Shown: positions 10,714 through 23,408 of the stretch, in pieces
Position numbering within the stretch: the stretch's first letter is position 1
Layout of the letters: the number at the start of each line of letters is the position of its first letter
Assembly: GCA_037893245.1 (NCBI GenBank)
Contig: JBAIAA010001562.1
Location: forward strand, 98,731 to 162,730
Direction of reading: 5' to 3'
DNA: 64,000 nt
Origin: Crossaster papposus
Taxonomy: Eukaryota; Echinodermata; Asteroidea; Velatida; Solasteridae
Notes under the pieces: model-generated
Database searches by the model: none
Seen by the model: only the letters and a program-made list of their open reading frames with translations
Told to the model about the DNA's origin: nothing
Translations under genes and position numbers: made by a program

Positions 10714-13700
10714 ATGTAAAGGGAAAGAAGTGTGCATAAGAAATATGTAAAGGGAAAGAAGTGTGCATAAGAAATATGTAAAGGGAAAGAAGTGTGCATA
10801 AGAAATATGTAAAGGGAAAGAAGTGTGCATAAGAAATATGTAAAGGGAAAGAAGTGTGCATAAGAAATATGTAAAGGGAAAGAAGTGTGCATAAGAAATA
10901 TGTAAAGGGAAAGAAGTGTGCATAAGAAATATGTAAAGGGAAAGAAGTGTGCATAAGAAATATGTAAAGGGAAAGAAGTGTGCATAAGAAATATGTAAAG
11001 GGAAAGAAGTGTGCATAAGAAATATGTAAAGGGAAAGAAGTGTGCATAAGAAATATGTAAAGGGAAAGAAGTGTGCATAAGAAATATGTAAAGGGAAAGA
11101 AGTGTGCATAAGAAATATGTAAAGGGAAAGAAGTGTGCATAAGAAATATGTAAAGGGAAAGAAGTGTGCATAAGAAATATGTAAAGGGAAAGAAGTGTGC
11201 ATAAGAAATATGTAAAGGGAAAGAAGTGTGCAGTAAGAAATATGTAAAGGGAAAGAAGTGTGCATAAGAAATATGTAAAGGGAAAGAAGTGTGCATAAGA
11301 AATATGTAAAGGGAAAGAAGTGTGCATAAGAAATATGTAAAGGGAAAGAAGTGTGCATAAGAAATATGTAAAGGGAAAGAAGTGTGCATAAGAAATATGT
11401 AAAGGGAAAGAAGTGTGCATAAGAAATATGTAAAGGGAAAGAAGTGTGCATAAGAAATATGTAAAGGGAAAGAAGTGTGCATAAGAAATATGTAAAGGGA
11501 AAGAAGTGTGCATAAGAAATATGTAAAGGGAAAGAAGTGTGCATAAGAAATATGTAAAGGGAAAGAAGTGTGCATAAGAAATATGTAAAGGGAAAGAAGT
11601 GTGCATAAGAAATATGTAAAGGGAAAGAAGTGTGCATAAGAAATATGTAAAGGGAAAGAAGTGTGCATAAGAAATATGTAAAGGGAAAGAAGTGTGCATA
11701 AGAAATATGTAAAGGGAAAGAAGTGTGCATAAGAAATATGTAAAGGGAAAGAAGTGTGCATAAGAAATATGTAAAGGGAAAGAAGTGTGCATAAGAAATA
11801 TGTAAAGGGAAAGAAGTGTGCATAAGAAATATGTAAAGGGAAAGAAGTGTGCATAAGAAATATGTAAAGGGAAAGAAGTGTGCATAAGAAATATGTAAAG
11901 GGAAAGAAGTGTGCATAAGAAATATGTAAAGGGAAAGAAGTGTGCATAAGAAATATGTAAAGGGAAAGAAGTGTGCATAAGAAATATGTAAAGGGAAAGA
12001 AGTGTGCATAAGAAATATGTAAAGGGAAAGAAGTGTGCATAAGAAATATGTAAAGGGAAAGAAGTGTGCATAAGAAATATGTAAAGGGAAAGAAGTGTGC
12101 ATAAGAAATATGTAAAGGGAAAGAAGTGTGCATAAGAAATATGTAAAGGGAAAGAAGTGTGCATAAGAAATATGTAAAGGGAAAGAAGTGTGCATAAGAA
12201 ATATGTAAAGGGAAAGAAGTGTGCATAAGAAATATGTAAAGGGAAAGAAGTGTGCATAAGAAATATGTAAAGGGAAAGAAGTGTGCATAAGAAATATGTA
12301 AAGGGAAAGAAGTGTGCATAAGAAATATGTAAAGGGAAAGAAGTGTGCATAAGAAATATGTAAAGGGAAAGAAGTGTGCATAAGAAATATGTAAAGGGAA
12401 AGAAGTGTGCATAAGAAATATGTAAAGGGAAAGAAGTGTGCATAAGAAATATGTAAAGGGAAAGAAGTGTGCATAAGAAATATGTAAAGGGAAAGAAGTG
12501 TGCATAAGAAATATGTAAAGGGAAAGAAGTGTGCATAAGAAATATGTAAAGGGAAAGAAGTGTGCATAAGAAATATGTAAAGGGAAAGAAGTGTGCATAA
12601 GAAATATGTAAAGGGAAAGAAGTGTGCATAAGAAATATGTAAAGGGAAAGAAGTGTGCATAAGAAATATGTAAAGGGAAAGAAGTGTGCATAAGAAATAT
12701 GTAAAGGGAAAGAAGTGTGCATAAGAAATATGTAAAGGGAAAGAAGTGTGCATAAGAAATATGTAAAGGGAAAGAAGTGTGCATAAGAAATATGTAAAGG
12801 GAAAGAAGTGTGCATAAGAAATATGTAAAGGGAAAGAAGTGTGCATAAGAAATATGTAAAGGGAAAGAAGTGTGCATAAGAAATATGTAAAGGGAAAGAA
12901 GTGTGCATAAGAAATATGTAAAGGGAAAGAAGTGTGCATAAGAAATATGTAAAGGGAAAGAAGTGTGCATAAGAAATATGTAAAGGGAAAGAAGTGTGCA
13001 TAAGAAATATGTAAAGGGAAAGAAGTGTGCATAAGAAATATGTAAAGGGAAAGAAGTGTGCATAAGAAATATGTAAAGGGAAAGAAGTGTGCATAAGAAA
13101 TATGTAAAGGGAAAGAAGTGTGCATAAGAAATATGTAAAGGGAAAGAAGTGTGCATAAGAAATATGTAAAGGGAAAGAAGTGTGCATAAGAAATATGTAA
13201 AGGGAAAGAAGTGTGCATAAGAAATATGTAAAGGGAAAGAAGTGTGCATAAGAAATATGTAAAGGGAAAGAAGTGTGCATAAGAAATATGTAAAGGGAAA
13301 GAAGTGTGCATAAGAAATATGTAAAGGGAAAGAAGTGTGCATAAGAAATATGTAAAGGGAAAGAAGTGTGCATAAGAAATATGTAAAGGGAAAGAAGTGT
13401 GCATAAGAAATATGTAAAGGGAAAGAAGTGTGCATAAGAAATATGTAAAGGGAAAGAAGTGTGCATAAGAAATATGTAAAGGGAAAGAAGTGTGCATAAG
13501 AAATATGTAAAGGGAAAGAAGTGTGCATAAGAAATATGTAAAGGGAAAGAAGTGTGCATAAGAAATATGTAAAGGGAAAGAAGTGTGCATAAGAAATATG
13601 TAAAGGGAAAGAAGTGTGCATAAGAAATATGTAAAGGGAAAGAAGTGTGCATAAGAAATATGTAAAGGGAAAGAAGTGTGCATAAGAAATATGTAAAGGG

Positions 13701-14399
13701 AAAGAAGTGTGCATAAGAAATATGTAAAGGGAAAGAAGTGTGCATAAGAAATATGTAAAGGGAAAGAAGTGTGCATAAGAAATATGTAAAGGGAAAGAAG
13801 TGTGCATAAGAAATATGTAAAGGGAAAGAAGTGTGCATAAGAAATATGTAAAGGGAAAGAAGTGTGCATAAGAAATATGTAAAGGGAAAGAAGTGTGCAT
13901 AAGAAATATGTAAAGGGAAAGAAGTGTGCATAAGAAATATGTAAAGGGAAAGAAGTGTGCATAAGAAATATGTAAAGGGAAAGAAGTGTGCATAAGAAAT
14001 ATGTAAAGGGAAAGAAGTGTGCATAAGAAATATGTAAAGGGAAAGAAGTGTGCATAAGAAATATGTAAAGGGAAAGAAGTGTGCATAAGAAATATGTAAA
14101 GGGAAAGAAGTGTGCATAAGAAATATGTAAAGGGAAAGAAGTGTGCATAAGAAATATGTAAAGGGAAAGAAGTGTGCATAAGAAATATGTAAAGGGAAAG
14201 AAGTGTGCATAAGAAATATGTAAAGGGAAAGAAGTGTGCATAAGAAATATGTAAAGGGAAAGAAGTGTGCATAAGAAATATGTAAAGGGAAAGAAGTGTG
14301 CATAAGAAATATGTAAAGGGAAAGAAGTGTGCATAAGAAATATGTAAAGGGAAAGAAGTGTGCATAAGAAATATGTAAAGGGAAAGAAGTGTGCATAAG
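10714..14399. repeat. Homogenised monomer block, about 119 near-identical copies
   Basis: By eye, every monomer here equals the reference except one at 11232, where CATAAG reads CAGTAAG (+1 base). Flanking regions average roughly one variant every few monomers, so this 3.7 kb block stands out. It is either a recently amplified segment or a place where an assembler imposed a consensus. Confidence 0.85.
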
Positions 14400-14580
14400 A
14401 CATATGTAAAGGGAAAGAAGTGTGCATAAGACATATGTAAAGGGAAAGAAGTGTGCATAAGACATATGTATAAGGGAAAGAAGTGTGCATAAGACATATG
14501 TAAAGGGAAAGAAGTGTGCATAAGACATATGTAAAGGGAAAGAAGTGTGCATAAGACATATGTAAAGGGAAAGATGTGTG
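14399..14580. repeat. GACATATG monomer cluster, six copies
   Basis: Six consecutive monomers carry GACATATG (CATATG at 14401, 14432, 14463, 14495, 14526 and 14557) in place of GAAATATG, each creating an NdeI-type palindrome. The third has one extra base (GTATAAGGG). The run ends with an AAGATG variant at 14571, a marker that closes every other cluster of this type. It directly bounds the homogenised block. Confidence 0.93.
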
Positions 14581-15272
14581 CATAAGAAATATGTAAAGGG
14601 AAAGAAGTGTGCATAAGAAATATGTAAAGGGAAAGAAGTGTGCATAAGAAATATGTAAAGGGAAAGAAGTGTGCATAAGAAATATGTAAAGGGAAAGAAG
14701 TGTGCATAAGAAATATGTAAAGGGAAAGAAGTGTGCATAAGAAATATGTAAAGGGAAAGAAGTGTGCATAAGAAATATGTAAAGGGAAAGAAGTGTGCAT
14801 AAGAAATATGTAAAGGGAAAGAAGTGTGCATAAGAAATATGTAAAGGGAAAGAAGTGTGCATAAGAAATATGTAAAGGGAAAGAAGTGTGCATAAGAAAT
14901 ATGTAAAGGGAAAGAAGTGTGCATAATAAATATGTAAAGGGAAAGAAGTGTGCATAATAAATATGTAAAGGGAAAGAAGTGTGCATAATAAATATGTAAA
15001 GGGAAAGAAGTGTGCATAAGAAATATGTAAAGGGAAAGAAGTGTGCATAAGAAATATGTAAAGGGAAAGAAGTGTGCATAAGAAATATGTAAAGGGAAAG
15101 AAGTGTGCATAAGAAATATGTAAAGGGAAAGAAGTGTGCATAAGAAATATGTAAAGGGAAAGAAGTGTGCATAAGAAATATGTAAAGGGAAAGAAGTGTG
15201 CATAAAAAATATGTAAAGGGAAAGAAGTGTGCATAAGAAATATGTAAAGGGAAAGAAGTGTGCATAAGAAAT

Positions 15273-15375
15273 AAACACATGATGTGGGAACAAGCCCTCG
15301 AATTAAATATGTAAAGGGAAAGAAGTGTGCATAAGAAATAAACACATGATGTGGGAACAAGCCCTCGAGTTAAAT
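15273..15375. repeat. Tandem pair of 36-bp modules (copies 12 and 13)
   Basis: Modules at 15273-15308 and 15340-15375 are separated by one monomer, making a 67-bp composite repeat. The first reads CTCGAA, losing XhoI; the second keeps CTCGAG. A CATAAAAAAT variant (changed base at 15206) lies exactly 67 bp before the first module. 25 monomers follow. Confidence 0.95.
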
Positions 15376-16150
15376 ATGTAAAGGGAAAGAAGTGTGCATA
15401 AGAAATATGTAAAGGGAAAGAAGTGTGCATAAGAAATATGTAAAGGGAAAGAAGTGTGCATAAGAAATATGTAAAGGGAAAGAAGTGTGCATAAGAAATA
15501 TGTAAAGGGAAAGAAGTGTGCATAAGAAATATGTAAAGGGAAAGAAGTGTGCATAAGAAATATGTAAAGGGAAAGAAGTGTGCATAAGAAATATGTAAAG
15601 GGAAAGAAGTGTGCATAAGAAATATGTAAAGGGAAAGAAGTGTGCATAAGAAATATGTAAAGGGAAAGAAGTGTGCATAAGAAATATGTAAAGGGAAAGA
15701 AGTGTGCATAAGAAATATGTAAAGGGAAAGAAGTGTGCATAAGAAATATGTAAAGGGAAAGAAGTGTGCATAAGAAATATGTAAAGGGAAAGAAGTGTGC
15801 ATAAGAAATATGTAAAGGGAAAGAAGTGTGCATAAGAAATATGTAAAGGGAAAGAAGTGTGCATAAGAAATATGTAAAGGGAAAGAAGTGTGCATAAGAA
15901 ATATGTAAAGGGAAAGAAGTGTGCATAAGAAATATGTAAAGGGAAAGAAGTGTGCATAAGAAATATGTAAAGGGAAAGAAGTGTGCATAAGAAATATGTA
16001 AAGGGAAAGAAGTGTGCATAAGAAATATGTAAAGGGAAAGAAGTGTGCATAAGAAATATGTAAAGGGAAAGAAGTATGCATAAAAAATATGTAAAGGGAA
16101 AGAAGTGTGCATAAGAAATATGTAAAGGGAAAGAAGTGTGCATAAGAAAT

Positions 16151-16253
16151 AAACACATGATGTGGGAACAAGCCCTCGAGTTAAATATGTAAAGGGAAAG
16201 AAGTGTGCATAAGAAATAAACACATGATGTGGGAACAAGCCCTCGAGTTAAAT
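16151..16253. repeat. Tandem pair of 36-bp modules (copies 14 and 15)
   Basis: Modules at 16151-16186 and 16218-16253, both with CTCGAG. A GTATGC plus CATAAAAAAT double variant precedes the first module, with the changed base at 16084, again 67 bp upstream. 104 monomers follow with no net indel. Confidence 0.95.
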
Positions 16254-16379
16254 ATGTAAAGGGAAAGAAGTGTGCATAAGAAATATGTAAAGGGAAAGAA
16301 GTGTGCATAAGAAATATGTAAAGGGAAAGAAGTGTGCATAAGAAATATGTAAAGGGAAAGAAGTGTGCATAAGAAATAT

Positions 16380-16520
16380 GTAAAGGGACAGAAGTGTGCA
16401 TAAGAAATATGTAAAGGGAAAGAAGTGTGCATAAGAAATATGTAAAGGGAAAGAAGTGTGCATAAGAAATATGTAAAGGGAAAGAAGTGTGCATAAGAAA
16501 TATGTAAAGGGACAGAAGTG
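16380..16520. repeat. GGGACAG marker doublet
   Basis: Two GGGACAG monomers (changed C at 16389 and 16513) are 124 bp, four monomers, apart. The same doublet with the same spacing recurs after the modules at 22267, 25909, 29639 and 32563, marking the start of an irregular higher-order unit. Confidence 0.88.
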
Positions 16521-17395
16521 TGCATAAGAAATATGTAAAGGGAAAGAAGTGTGCATAAGAAATATGTAAAGGGAAAGAAGTGTGCATAAGAAATATGTAA
16601 AGGGAAAGAAGTGTGCATAAGAAATATGTAAAGGGAAAGAAGTGTGCATAAGAAATATGTAAAGGGAAAGAAGTGTGCATAAGAAATATGTAAAGGGAAA
16701 GAAGTGTGCATAAGAAATATGTAAAGGGAAAGAAGTGTGCATAAGAAATATGTAAAGGGAAAGAAGTGTGCATAAGAAATATGTAAAGGGAAAGAAGTGT
16801 GCATAAGAAATATGTAAAGGGAAAGAAGTGTGCATAAGAAATATGTAAAGGGAAAGAAGTGTGCATAAGAAATATGTAAAGGGAAAGAAGTGTGCATAAG
16901 AAATATGTAAAGGGAAAGAAGTGTGCATAAGAAATATGTAAAGGGAAAGAAGTGTGCATAAGAAATATGTAAAGGGAAAGAAGTGTGCATAAGAAATATG
17001 TAAAGGGAAAGAAGTGTGCATAAGAAATATGTAAAGGGAAAGAAGTGTGCATAAGAAATATGTAAAGGGAAAGAAGTGTGCATAAGAAATATGTAAAGGG
17101 AAAGAAGTGTGCATAAGAAATATGTAAAGGGAAAGAAGTGTGCATAATAAATATGTAAAGGGAAAGAAGTGTGCATAAGAAATATGTAAAGGGAAAGAAG
17201 TGTGCATACGAAATATGTAAAGGGAAAGAAGTGTGCATAAGAAATATGTAAAGGGAAAGAAGTGTGCATAAGAAATATGTAAAGGGAAAGAAGTGTGCAT
17301 AAGAAATATGTAAAGGGAAAGAAGTGTGCATAAGAAATATGTAAAGGGAAAGAAGTGTGCATAAGAAATATGTAAAGGGAAAGAAGTGTGCATAA

Positions 17396-17512
17396 GACTT
17401 ATGTAAAGGGAAAGAAGTGTGCATAAGACATATGTAAAGGGAAAGAAGTGTGCATAAGACATATGTAAAGGGAAAGAAGTGTGCATAAGACATATGTAAA
17501 GGGAAAGATGTG
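17396..17512. repeat. CTTATG plus GACATATG cluster
   Basis: One GACTTATG monomer (CTTATG at 17398) is followed by three GACATATG monomers (17429, 17460, 17491) and the closing AAGATG. This ordered five-marker signature is repeated at 18545, 23292 and 24036. CTTATG puts a stop in one minus-strand frame. Confidence 0.93.
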
Positions 17513-18542
17513 TGCATAAGAAATATGTAAAGGGAAAGAAGTGTGCATAAGAAATATGTAAAGGGAAAGAAGTGTGCATAAGAAATATGTAAAGGGAAAG
17601 AAGTGTGCATAAGAAATATGTAAAGGGAAAGAAGTGTGCATAAGAAATATGTAAAGGGAAAGAAGTGTGCATAAGAAATATGTAAAGGGAAAGAAGTGTG
17701 CATAAGAAATATGTAAAGGGAAAGAAGTGTGCATAAGAAATATGTAAAGGGAAAGAAGTGTGCATAAGAAATATGTAAAGGGAAAGAAGTGTGCATAAGA
17801 AATATGTAAAGGGAAAGAAGTGTGCATAAGAAATATGTAAAGGGAAAGAAGTGTGCATAAGAAATATGTAAAGGGAAAGAAGTGTGCATAAGAAATATGT
17901 AAAGGGAAAGAAGTGTGCATAAGAAATATGTAAAGGGAAAGAAGTGTGCATAAGAAATATGTAAAGGGAAAGAAGTGTGCATAAGAAATATGTAAAGGGA
18001 AAGAAGTGTGCATAAGAAATATGTAAAGGGAAAGAAGTGTGCATAAGAAATATGTAAAGGGAAAGAAGTGTGCATAAGAAATATGTAAAGGGAAAGAAGT
18101 GTGCATAAGAAATATGTAAAGGGAAAGAAGTGTGCATAAGAAATATGTAAAGGGAAAGAAGTGTGCATAAGAAATATGTAAAGGGAAAGAAGTGTGCATA
18201 AGAAATATGTAAAGGGAAAGAAGTGTGCATAAGAAATATGTAAAGGGAAAGAAGTGTGCATAAGAAATATGTAAAGGGAAAGAAGTGTGCATAATAAATA
18301 TGTAAAGGGAAAGAAGTGTGCATAAGAAATATGTAAAGGGAAAGAAGTGTGCATACGAAATATGTAAAGGGAAAGAAGTGTGCATAAGAAATATGTAAAG
18401 GGAAAGAAGTGTGCATAAGAAATATGTAAAGGGAAAGAAGTGTGCATAAGAAATATGTAAAGGGAAAGAAGTGTGCATAAGAAATATGTAAAGGGAAAGA
18501 AGTGTGCATAAGAAATATGTAAAGGGAAAGAAGTGTGCATAA

Positions 18543-18660
18543 GACTTATGTAAAGGGAAAGAAGTGTGCATAAGACATATGTAAAGGGAAAGAAGTGTGC
18601 ATAAGACATATGTAAAGGGAAAGAAGTGTGCATAAGACATATGTAAAGGGAAAGATGTGT
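18543..18660. repeat. CTTATG plus GACATATG cluster
   Basis: Same ordered signature, exactly 37 monomers (1147 bp) after the previous cluster: CTTATG at 18545, CATATG at 18576, 18607 and 18638, then AAGATG. Two GGGAAATAAG variants follow near 18898-18933. Confidence 0.93.
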
Positions 18661-19477
18661 GCATAAGAAATATGTAAAGGGAAAGAAGTGTGCATAAGAA
18701 ATATGTAAAGGGAAAGAAGTGTGCATAAGAAATATGTAAAGGGAAAGAAGTGTGCATAAGAAATATGTAAAGGGAAAGAAGTGTGCATAAGAAATATGTA
18801 AAGGGAAAGAAGTGTGCATAAGAAATATGTAAAGGGAAAGAAGTGTGCATAAGAAATATGTAAAGGGAAAGAAGTGTGCATAAGAAATATGTAAAGGGAA
18901 ATAAGTGTGCATAAGAAATATGTAAAGGGAAATAAGTGTGCATAAGAAATATGTAAAGGGAAAGAAGTGTGCATAAGAAATATGTAAAGGGAAAGAAGTG
19001 TGCATAAGAAATATGTAAAGGGAAAGAAGTGTGCATAAGAAATATGTAAAGGGAAAGAAGTGTGCATAAGAAATATGTAAAGGGAAAGAAGTGTGCATAA
19101 GAAATATGTAAAGGGAAAGAAGTGTGCATAAGAAATATGTAAAGGGAAAGAAGTGTGCATAAGAAATATGTAAAGGGAAAGAAGTGTGCATAAGAAATAT
19201 GTAAAGGGAAAGAAGTGTGCATAAGAAATATGTAAAGGGAAAGAAGTGTGCATAAGAAATATGTAAAGGGAAAGAAGTGTGCATAAGAAATATGTAAAGG
19301 GAAAGAAGTGTGCATAAGAAATATGTAAAGGGAAAGAAGTGTGCATAAGAAATATGTAAAGGGAAAGAAGTGTGCATAAGAAATATGTAAAGGGAAAGAA
19401 GTGTGCATAAAAAATATGTAAAGGGAAAGAAGTGTGCATAAGAAATATGTAAAGGGAAAGAAGTGTGCATAAGAAAT

Positions 19478-19580
19478 AAACACATGATGTGGGAACAAGC
19501 CCTCGAATTAAATATGTAAAGGGAAAGAAGTGTGCATAAGAAATAAACACATGATGTGGGAACAAGCCCTCGAGTTAAAT
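19478..19580. repeat. Tandem pair of 36-bp modules (copies 16 and 17)
   Basis: Modules at 19478-19513 (CTCGAA) and 19545-19580 (CTCGAG). The CATAAAAAAT marker base lies at 19411, 67 bp upstream. 14 monomers follow to the next pair. The first-of-pair CTCGAA change matches the pairs at 15273, 20015 and 24969. Confidence 0.95.
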
Positions 19581-20014
19581 ATGTAAAGGGAAAGAAGTGT
19601 GCATAAGAAATATGTAAAGGGAAAGAAGTGTGCATAAGAAATATGTAAAGGGAAAGAAGTGTGCATAAGAAATATGTAAAGGGAAAGAAGTGTGCATAAG
19701 AAATATGTAAAGGGAAAGAAGTGTGCATAAGAAATATGTAAAGGGAAAGAAGTGTGCATAAGAAATATGTAAAGGGAAAGAAGTGTGCATAAGAAATATG
19801 TAAAGGGAAAGAAGTGTGCATAAGAAATATGTAAAGGGAAAGAAGTGTGCATAAGAAATATGTAAAGGGAAAGAAGTGTGCATAAGAAATATGTAAAGGG
19901 AAAGAAGTGTGCATAAGAAATATGTAAAGGGAAAGAAGTGTGCATAAGAAATATGTAAAGGGAAAGAAGTGTGCATAAGAAATATGTAAAGGGAAAGAAG
20001 TGTGCATAAGAAAT

Positions 20015-20117
20015 AAACACATGATGTGGGAACAAGCCCTCGAATTAAATATGTAAAGGGAAAGAAGTGTGCATAAGAAATAAACACATGATGTGGGAAC
20101 AAGCCCTCGAGTTAAAT
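20015..20117. repeat. Tandem pair of 36-bp modules (copies 18 and 19)
   Basis: Modules at 20015-20050 (CTCGAA) and 20082-20117 (CTCGAG). The monomer after the second begins with TTG instead of ATG. The upstream CATAAAAAAT marker is absent here. 13 monomers follow. Confidence 0.95.
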
Positions 20118-20520
20118 TTGTAAAGGGAAAGAAGTGTGCATAAGAAATATGTAAAGGGAAAGAAGTGTGCATAAGAAATATGTAAAGGGAAAGAAGTGTG
20201 CATAAGAAATATGTAAAGGGAAAGAAGTGTGCATAAGAAATATGTAAAGGGAAAGAAGTGTGCATAAGAAATATGTAAAGGGAAAGAAGTGTGCATAAGA
20301 AATATGTAAAGGGAAAGAAGTGTGCATAAGAAATATGTAAAGGGAAAGAAGTGTGCATAAGAAATATGTAAAGGGAAAGAAGTGTGCATAAGAAATATGT
20401 AAAGGGAAAGAAGTGTGCATAAGAAATATGTAAAGGGAAAGAAGTGTGCATAAGAAATATGTAAAGGGAAAGAAGTGTGCATAAGAAATATGTAAAGGGA
20501 AAGAAGTGTGCATAAGAAAT

Positions 20521-20556
20521 AAACACATGATGTGGGAACAAGCCCTCGAGTTAAAT
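20521..20556. repeat. 36-bp module, type A (copy 20)
   Basis: Intact single module opening an 873-bp unit of one module plus 27 monomers, with CATACG near 20981. Confidence 0.95.
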
Positions 20557-21393
20557 ATGTAAAGGGAAAGAAGTGTGCATAAGAAATATGTAAAGGGAAA
20601 GAAGTGTGCATAAGAAATATGTAAAGGGAAAGAAGTGTGCATAAGAAATATGTAAAGGGAAAGAAGTGTGCATAAGAAATATGTAAAGGGAAAGAAGTGT
20701 GCATAAGAAATATGTAAAGGGAAAGAAGTGTGCATAAGAAATATGTAAAGGGAAAGAAGTGTGCATAAGAAATATGTAAAGGGAAAGAAGTGTGCATAAG
20801 AAATATGTAAAGGGAAAGAAGTGTGCATAAGAAATATGTAAAGGGAAAGAAGTGTGCATAAGAAATATGTAAAGGGAAAGAAGTGTGCATAAGAAATATG
20901 TAAAGGGAAAGAAGTGTGCATAAGAAATATGTAAAGGGAAAGAAGTGTGCATAAGAAATATGTAAAGGGAAAGAAGTGTGCATACGAAATATGTAAAGGG
21001 AAAGAAGTGTGCATAAGAAATATGTAAAGGGAAAGAAGTGTGCATAAGAAATATGTAAAGGGAAAGAAGTGTGCATAAGAAATATGTAAAGGGAAAGAAG
21101 TGTGCATAAGAAATATGTAAAGGGAAAGAAGTGTGCATAAGAAATATGTAAAGGGAAAGAAGTGTGCATAAGAAATATGTAAAGGGAAAGAAGTGTGCAT
21201 AAGAAATATGTAAAGGGAAAGAAGTGTGCATAAGAAATATGTAAAGGGAAAGAAGTGTGCATAAGAAATATGTAAAGGGAAAGAAGTGTGCATAAGAAAT
21301 ATGTAAAGGGAAAGAAGTGTGCATAAGAAATATGTAAAGGGAAAGAAGTGTGCATAAGAAATATGTAAAGGGAAAGAAGTGTGCATAAGAAAT

Positions 21394-21429
21394 AAACACA
21401 TGATGTGGGAACAAGCCCTCGAGTTAAAT
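21394..21429. repeat. 36-bp module, type A (copy 21)
   Basis: Intact module opening the second 873-bp unit; 27 monomers to the next module. Confidence 0.95.
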
Positions 21430-22266
21430 ATGTAAAGGGAAAGAAGTGTGCATAAGAAATATGTAAAGGGAAAGAAGTGTGCATAAGAAATATGTAAAGG
21501 GAAAGAAGTGTGCATAAGAAATATGTAAAGGGAAAGAAGTGTGCATAAGAAATATGTAAAGGGAAAGAAGTGTGCATAAGAAATATGTAAAGGGAAAGAA
21601 GTGTGCATAAGAAATATGTAAAGGGAAAGAAGTGTGCATAAGAAATATGTAAAGGGAAAGAAGTGTGCATAAGAAATATGTAAAGGGAAAGAAGTGTGCA
21701 TAAGAAATATGTAAAGGGAAAGAAGTGTGCATAAGAAATATGTAAAGGGAAAGAAGTGTGCATAAGAAATATGTAAAGGGAAAGAAGTGTGCATAAGAAA
21801 TATGTAAAGGGAAAGAAGTGTGCATAAGAAATATGTAAAGGGAAAGAAGTGTGCATACGAAATATGTAAAGGGAAAGAAGTGTGCATAAGAAATATGTAA
21901 AGGGAAAGAAGTGTGCATAAGAAATATGTAAAGGGAAAGAAGTGTGCATAAGAAATATGTAAAGGGAAAGAAGTGTGCATAAGAAATATGTAAAGGGAAA
22001 GAAGTGTGCATAAGAAATATGTAAAGGGAAAGAAGTGTGCATAAGAAATATGTAAAGGGAAAGAAGTGTGCATAAGAAATATGTAAAGGGAAAGAAGTGT
22101 GCATAAGAAATATGTAAAGGGAAAGAAGTGTGCATAAGAAATATGTAAAGGGAAAGAAGTGTGCATAAGAAATATGTAAAGGGAAAGAAGTATGCATAAA
22201 AAATATGTAAAGGGAAAGAAGTGTGCATAAGAAATATGTAAAGGGAAAGAAGTGTGCATAAGAAAT

Positions 22267-22302
22267 AAACACATGATGTGGGAACAAGCCCTCGAGTTAA
22301 AT
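22267..22302. repeat. 36-bp module, type A (copy 22)
   Basis: Intact module preceded by GTATGC plus CATAAAAAAT, with the changed base at 22200, 67 bp upstream. 86 monomers follow, beginning with the GGGACAG doublet (22407 and 22531). Confidence 0.95.
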
Positions 22303-22399
22303 ATGTAAAGGGAAAGAAGTGTGCATAAGAAATATGTAAAGGGAAAGAAGTGTGCATAAGAAATATGTAAAGGGAAAGAAGTGTGCATAAGAAATATGT

Positions 22400-22950
22400 A
22401 AAGGGACAGAAGTGTGCATAAGAAATATGTAAAGGGAAAGAAGTGTGCATAAGAAATATGTAAAGGGAAAGAAGTGTGCATAAGAAATATGTAAAGGGAA
22501 AGAAGTGTGCATAAGAAATATGTAAAGGGACAGAAGTGTGCATAAGAAATATGTAAAGGGAAAGAAGTGTGCATAAGAAATATGTAAAGGGAAAGAAGTG
22601 TGCATAAGAAATATGTAAAGGGAAAGAAGTGTGCATAAGAAATATGTAAAGGGAAAGAAGTGTGCATAAGAAATATGTAAAGGGAAAGAAGTGTGCATAA
22701 GAAATATGTAAAGGGAAAGAAGTGTGCATAAGAAATATGTAAAGGGAAAGAAGAGTGCATAAGAAATATGTAAAGGGAAAAAAGTGTGCATAATAAATAT
22801 ATAAAGGGAAAGAAGTGTGCATAAGAAATATGTAAAGGGAAAGAAGTGTGCATAAGAAATATGTAAAGGGAAAGAAGTGTGCATAAGAAATATGTAAAGG
22901 GAAAGAAGTGTGCATAAGAAATATGTAAAAGGAAAGAATTGTGCATAAGA
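22400..22950. repeat. Ordered variant block, second higher-order copy
   Basis: The order is GGGACAG (22407), GGGACAG (22531), GAAGAGTGC (about 22750), GGGAAAAAAG with CATAATAAAT (about 22778-22796), ATATAAAG (about 22800) and AAAAGGAAAGAATTG (about 22928). The series recurs from 26018 to about 26582, and in part from 29841 and 32734. Confidence 0.85.
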
Positions 22951-23289
22951 AATATGTAAAGGGAAAGAAGTGTGCATAAGAAATATGTAAAGGGAAAGAA
23001 GTGTGCATAAGAAATATGTAAAGGGAAAGAAGTGTGCATAAGAAATATGTAAAGGGAAAGAAGTGTGCATAAGAAATATGTAAAGGGAAAGAAGTGTGCA
23101 TAAGAAATATGTAAAGGGAAAGAAGTGTGCATAAGAAATATGTAAAGGGAAAGAAGTGTGCATAATAAATATGTAAAGGGAAAGAAGTGTGCATAATAAA
23201 TATGTAAAGGGAAAGAAGTGTGCATAATAAATATGTAAAGGGAAAGAAGTGTGCATAAGAAATATGTAAAGGGAAAGAAGTGTGCATAA

Positions 23290-23408
23290 GACTTATGTAA
23301 AGGGAAAGAAGTGTGCATAAGACATATGTAAAGGGAAAGAAGTGTGCATAAGACATATGTAAAGGGAAAGAAGTGTGCATAAGACATATGTAAAGGGAAA
23401 GATGTGTG
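23290..23408. repeat. CTTATG plus GACATATG cluster
   Basis: Signature: CTTATG at 23292, CATATG at 23323, 23354 and 23385, then AAGATG. It is preceded by three CATAATAAAT monomers near 23161-23230. Confidence 0.93.

Larger units (their letters stand above)
20521..22266. repeat. Two 873-bp higher-order units in tandem
   Basis: Units 20521-21393 and 21394-22266 each hold one module and 27 monomers, and both carry CATACG at the same offset (near 20981 and 21854). Only the second has GTATGC plus CATAAAAAAT near its end. A third 873-bp unit at 25036-25908 shares that end marker but lacks CATACG. The 811-bp interval 15340-16150 is a version two monomers shorter. Confidence 0.88.

Noticed and set aside
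14399..14580. Regulatory cluster of CATATG (E-box-like) sites
   Set aside because: The motif arises from one substitution copied with the monomer. Clustering follows from repeat expansion and there is no nearby gene to regulate.
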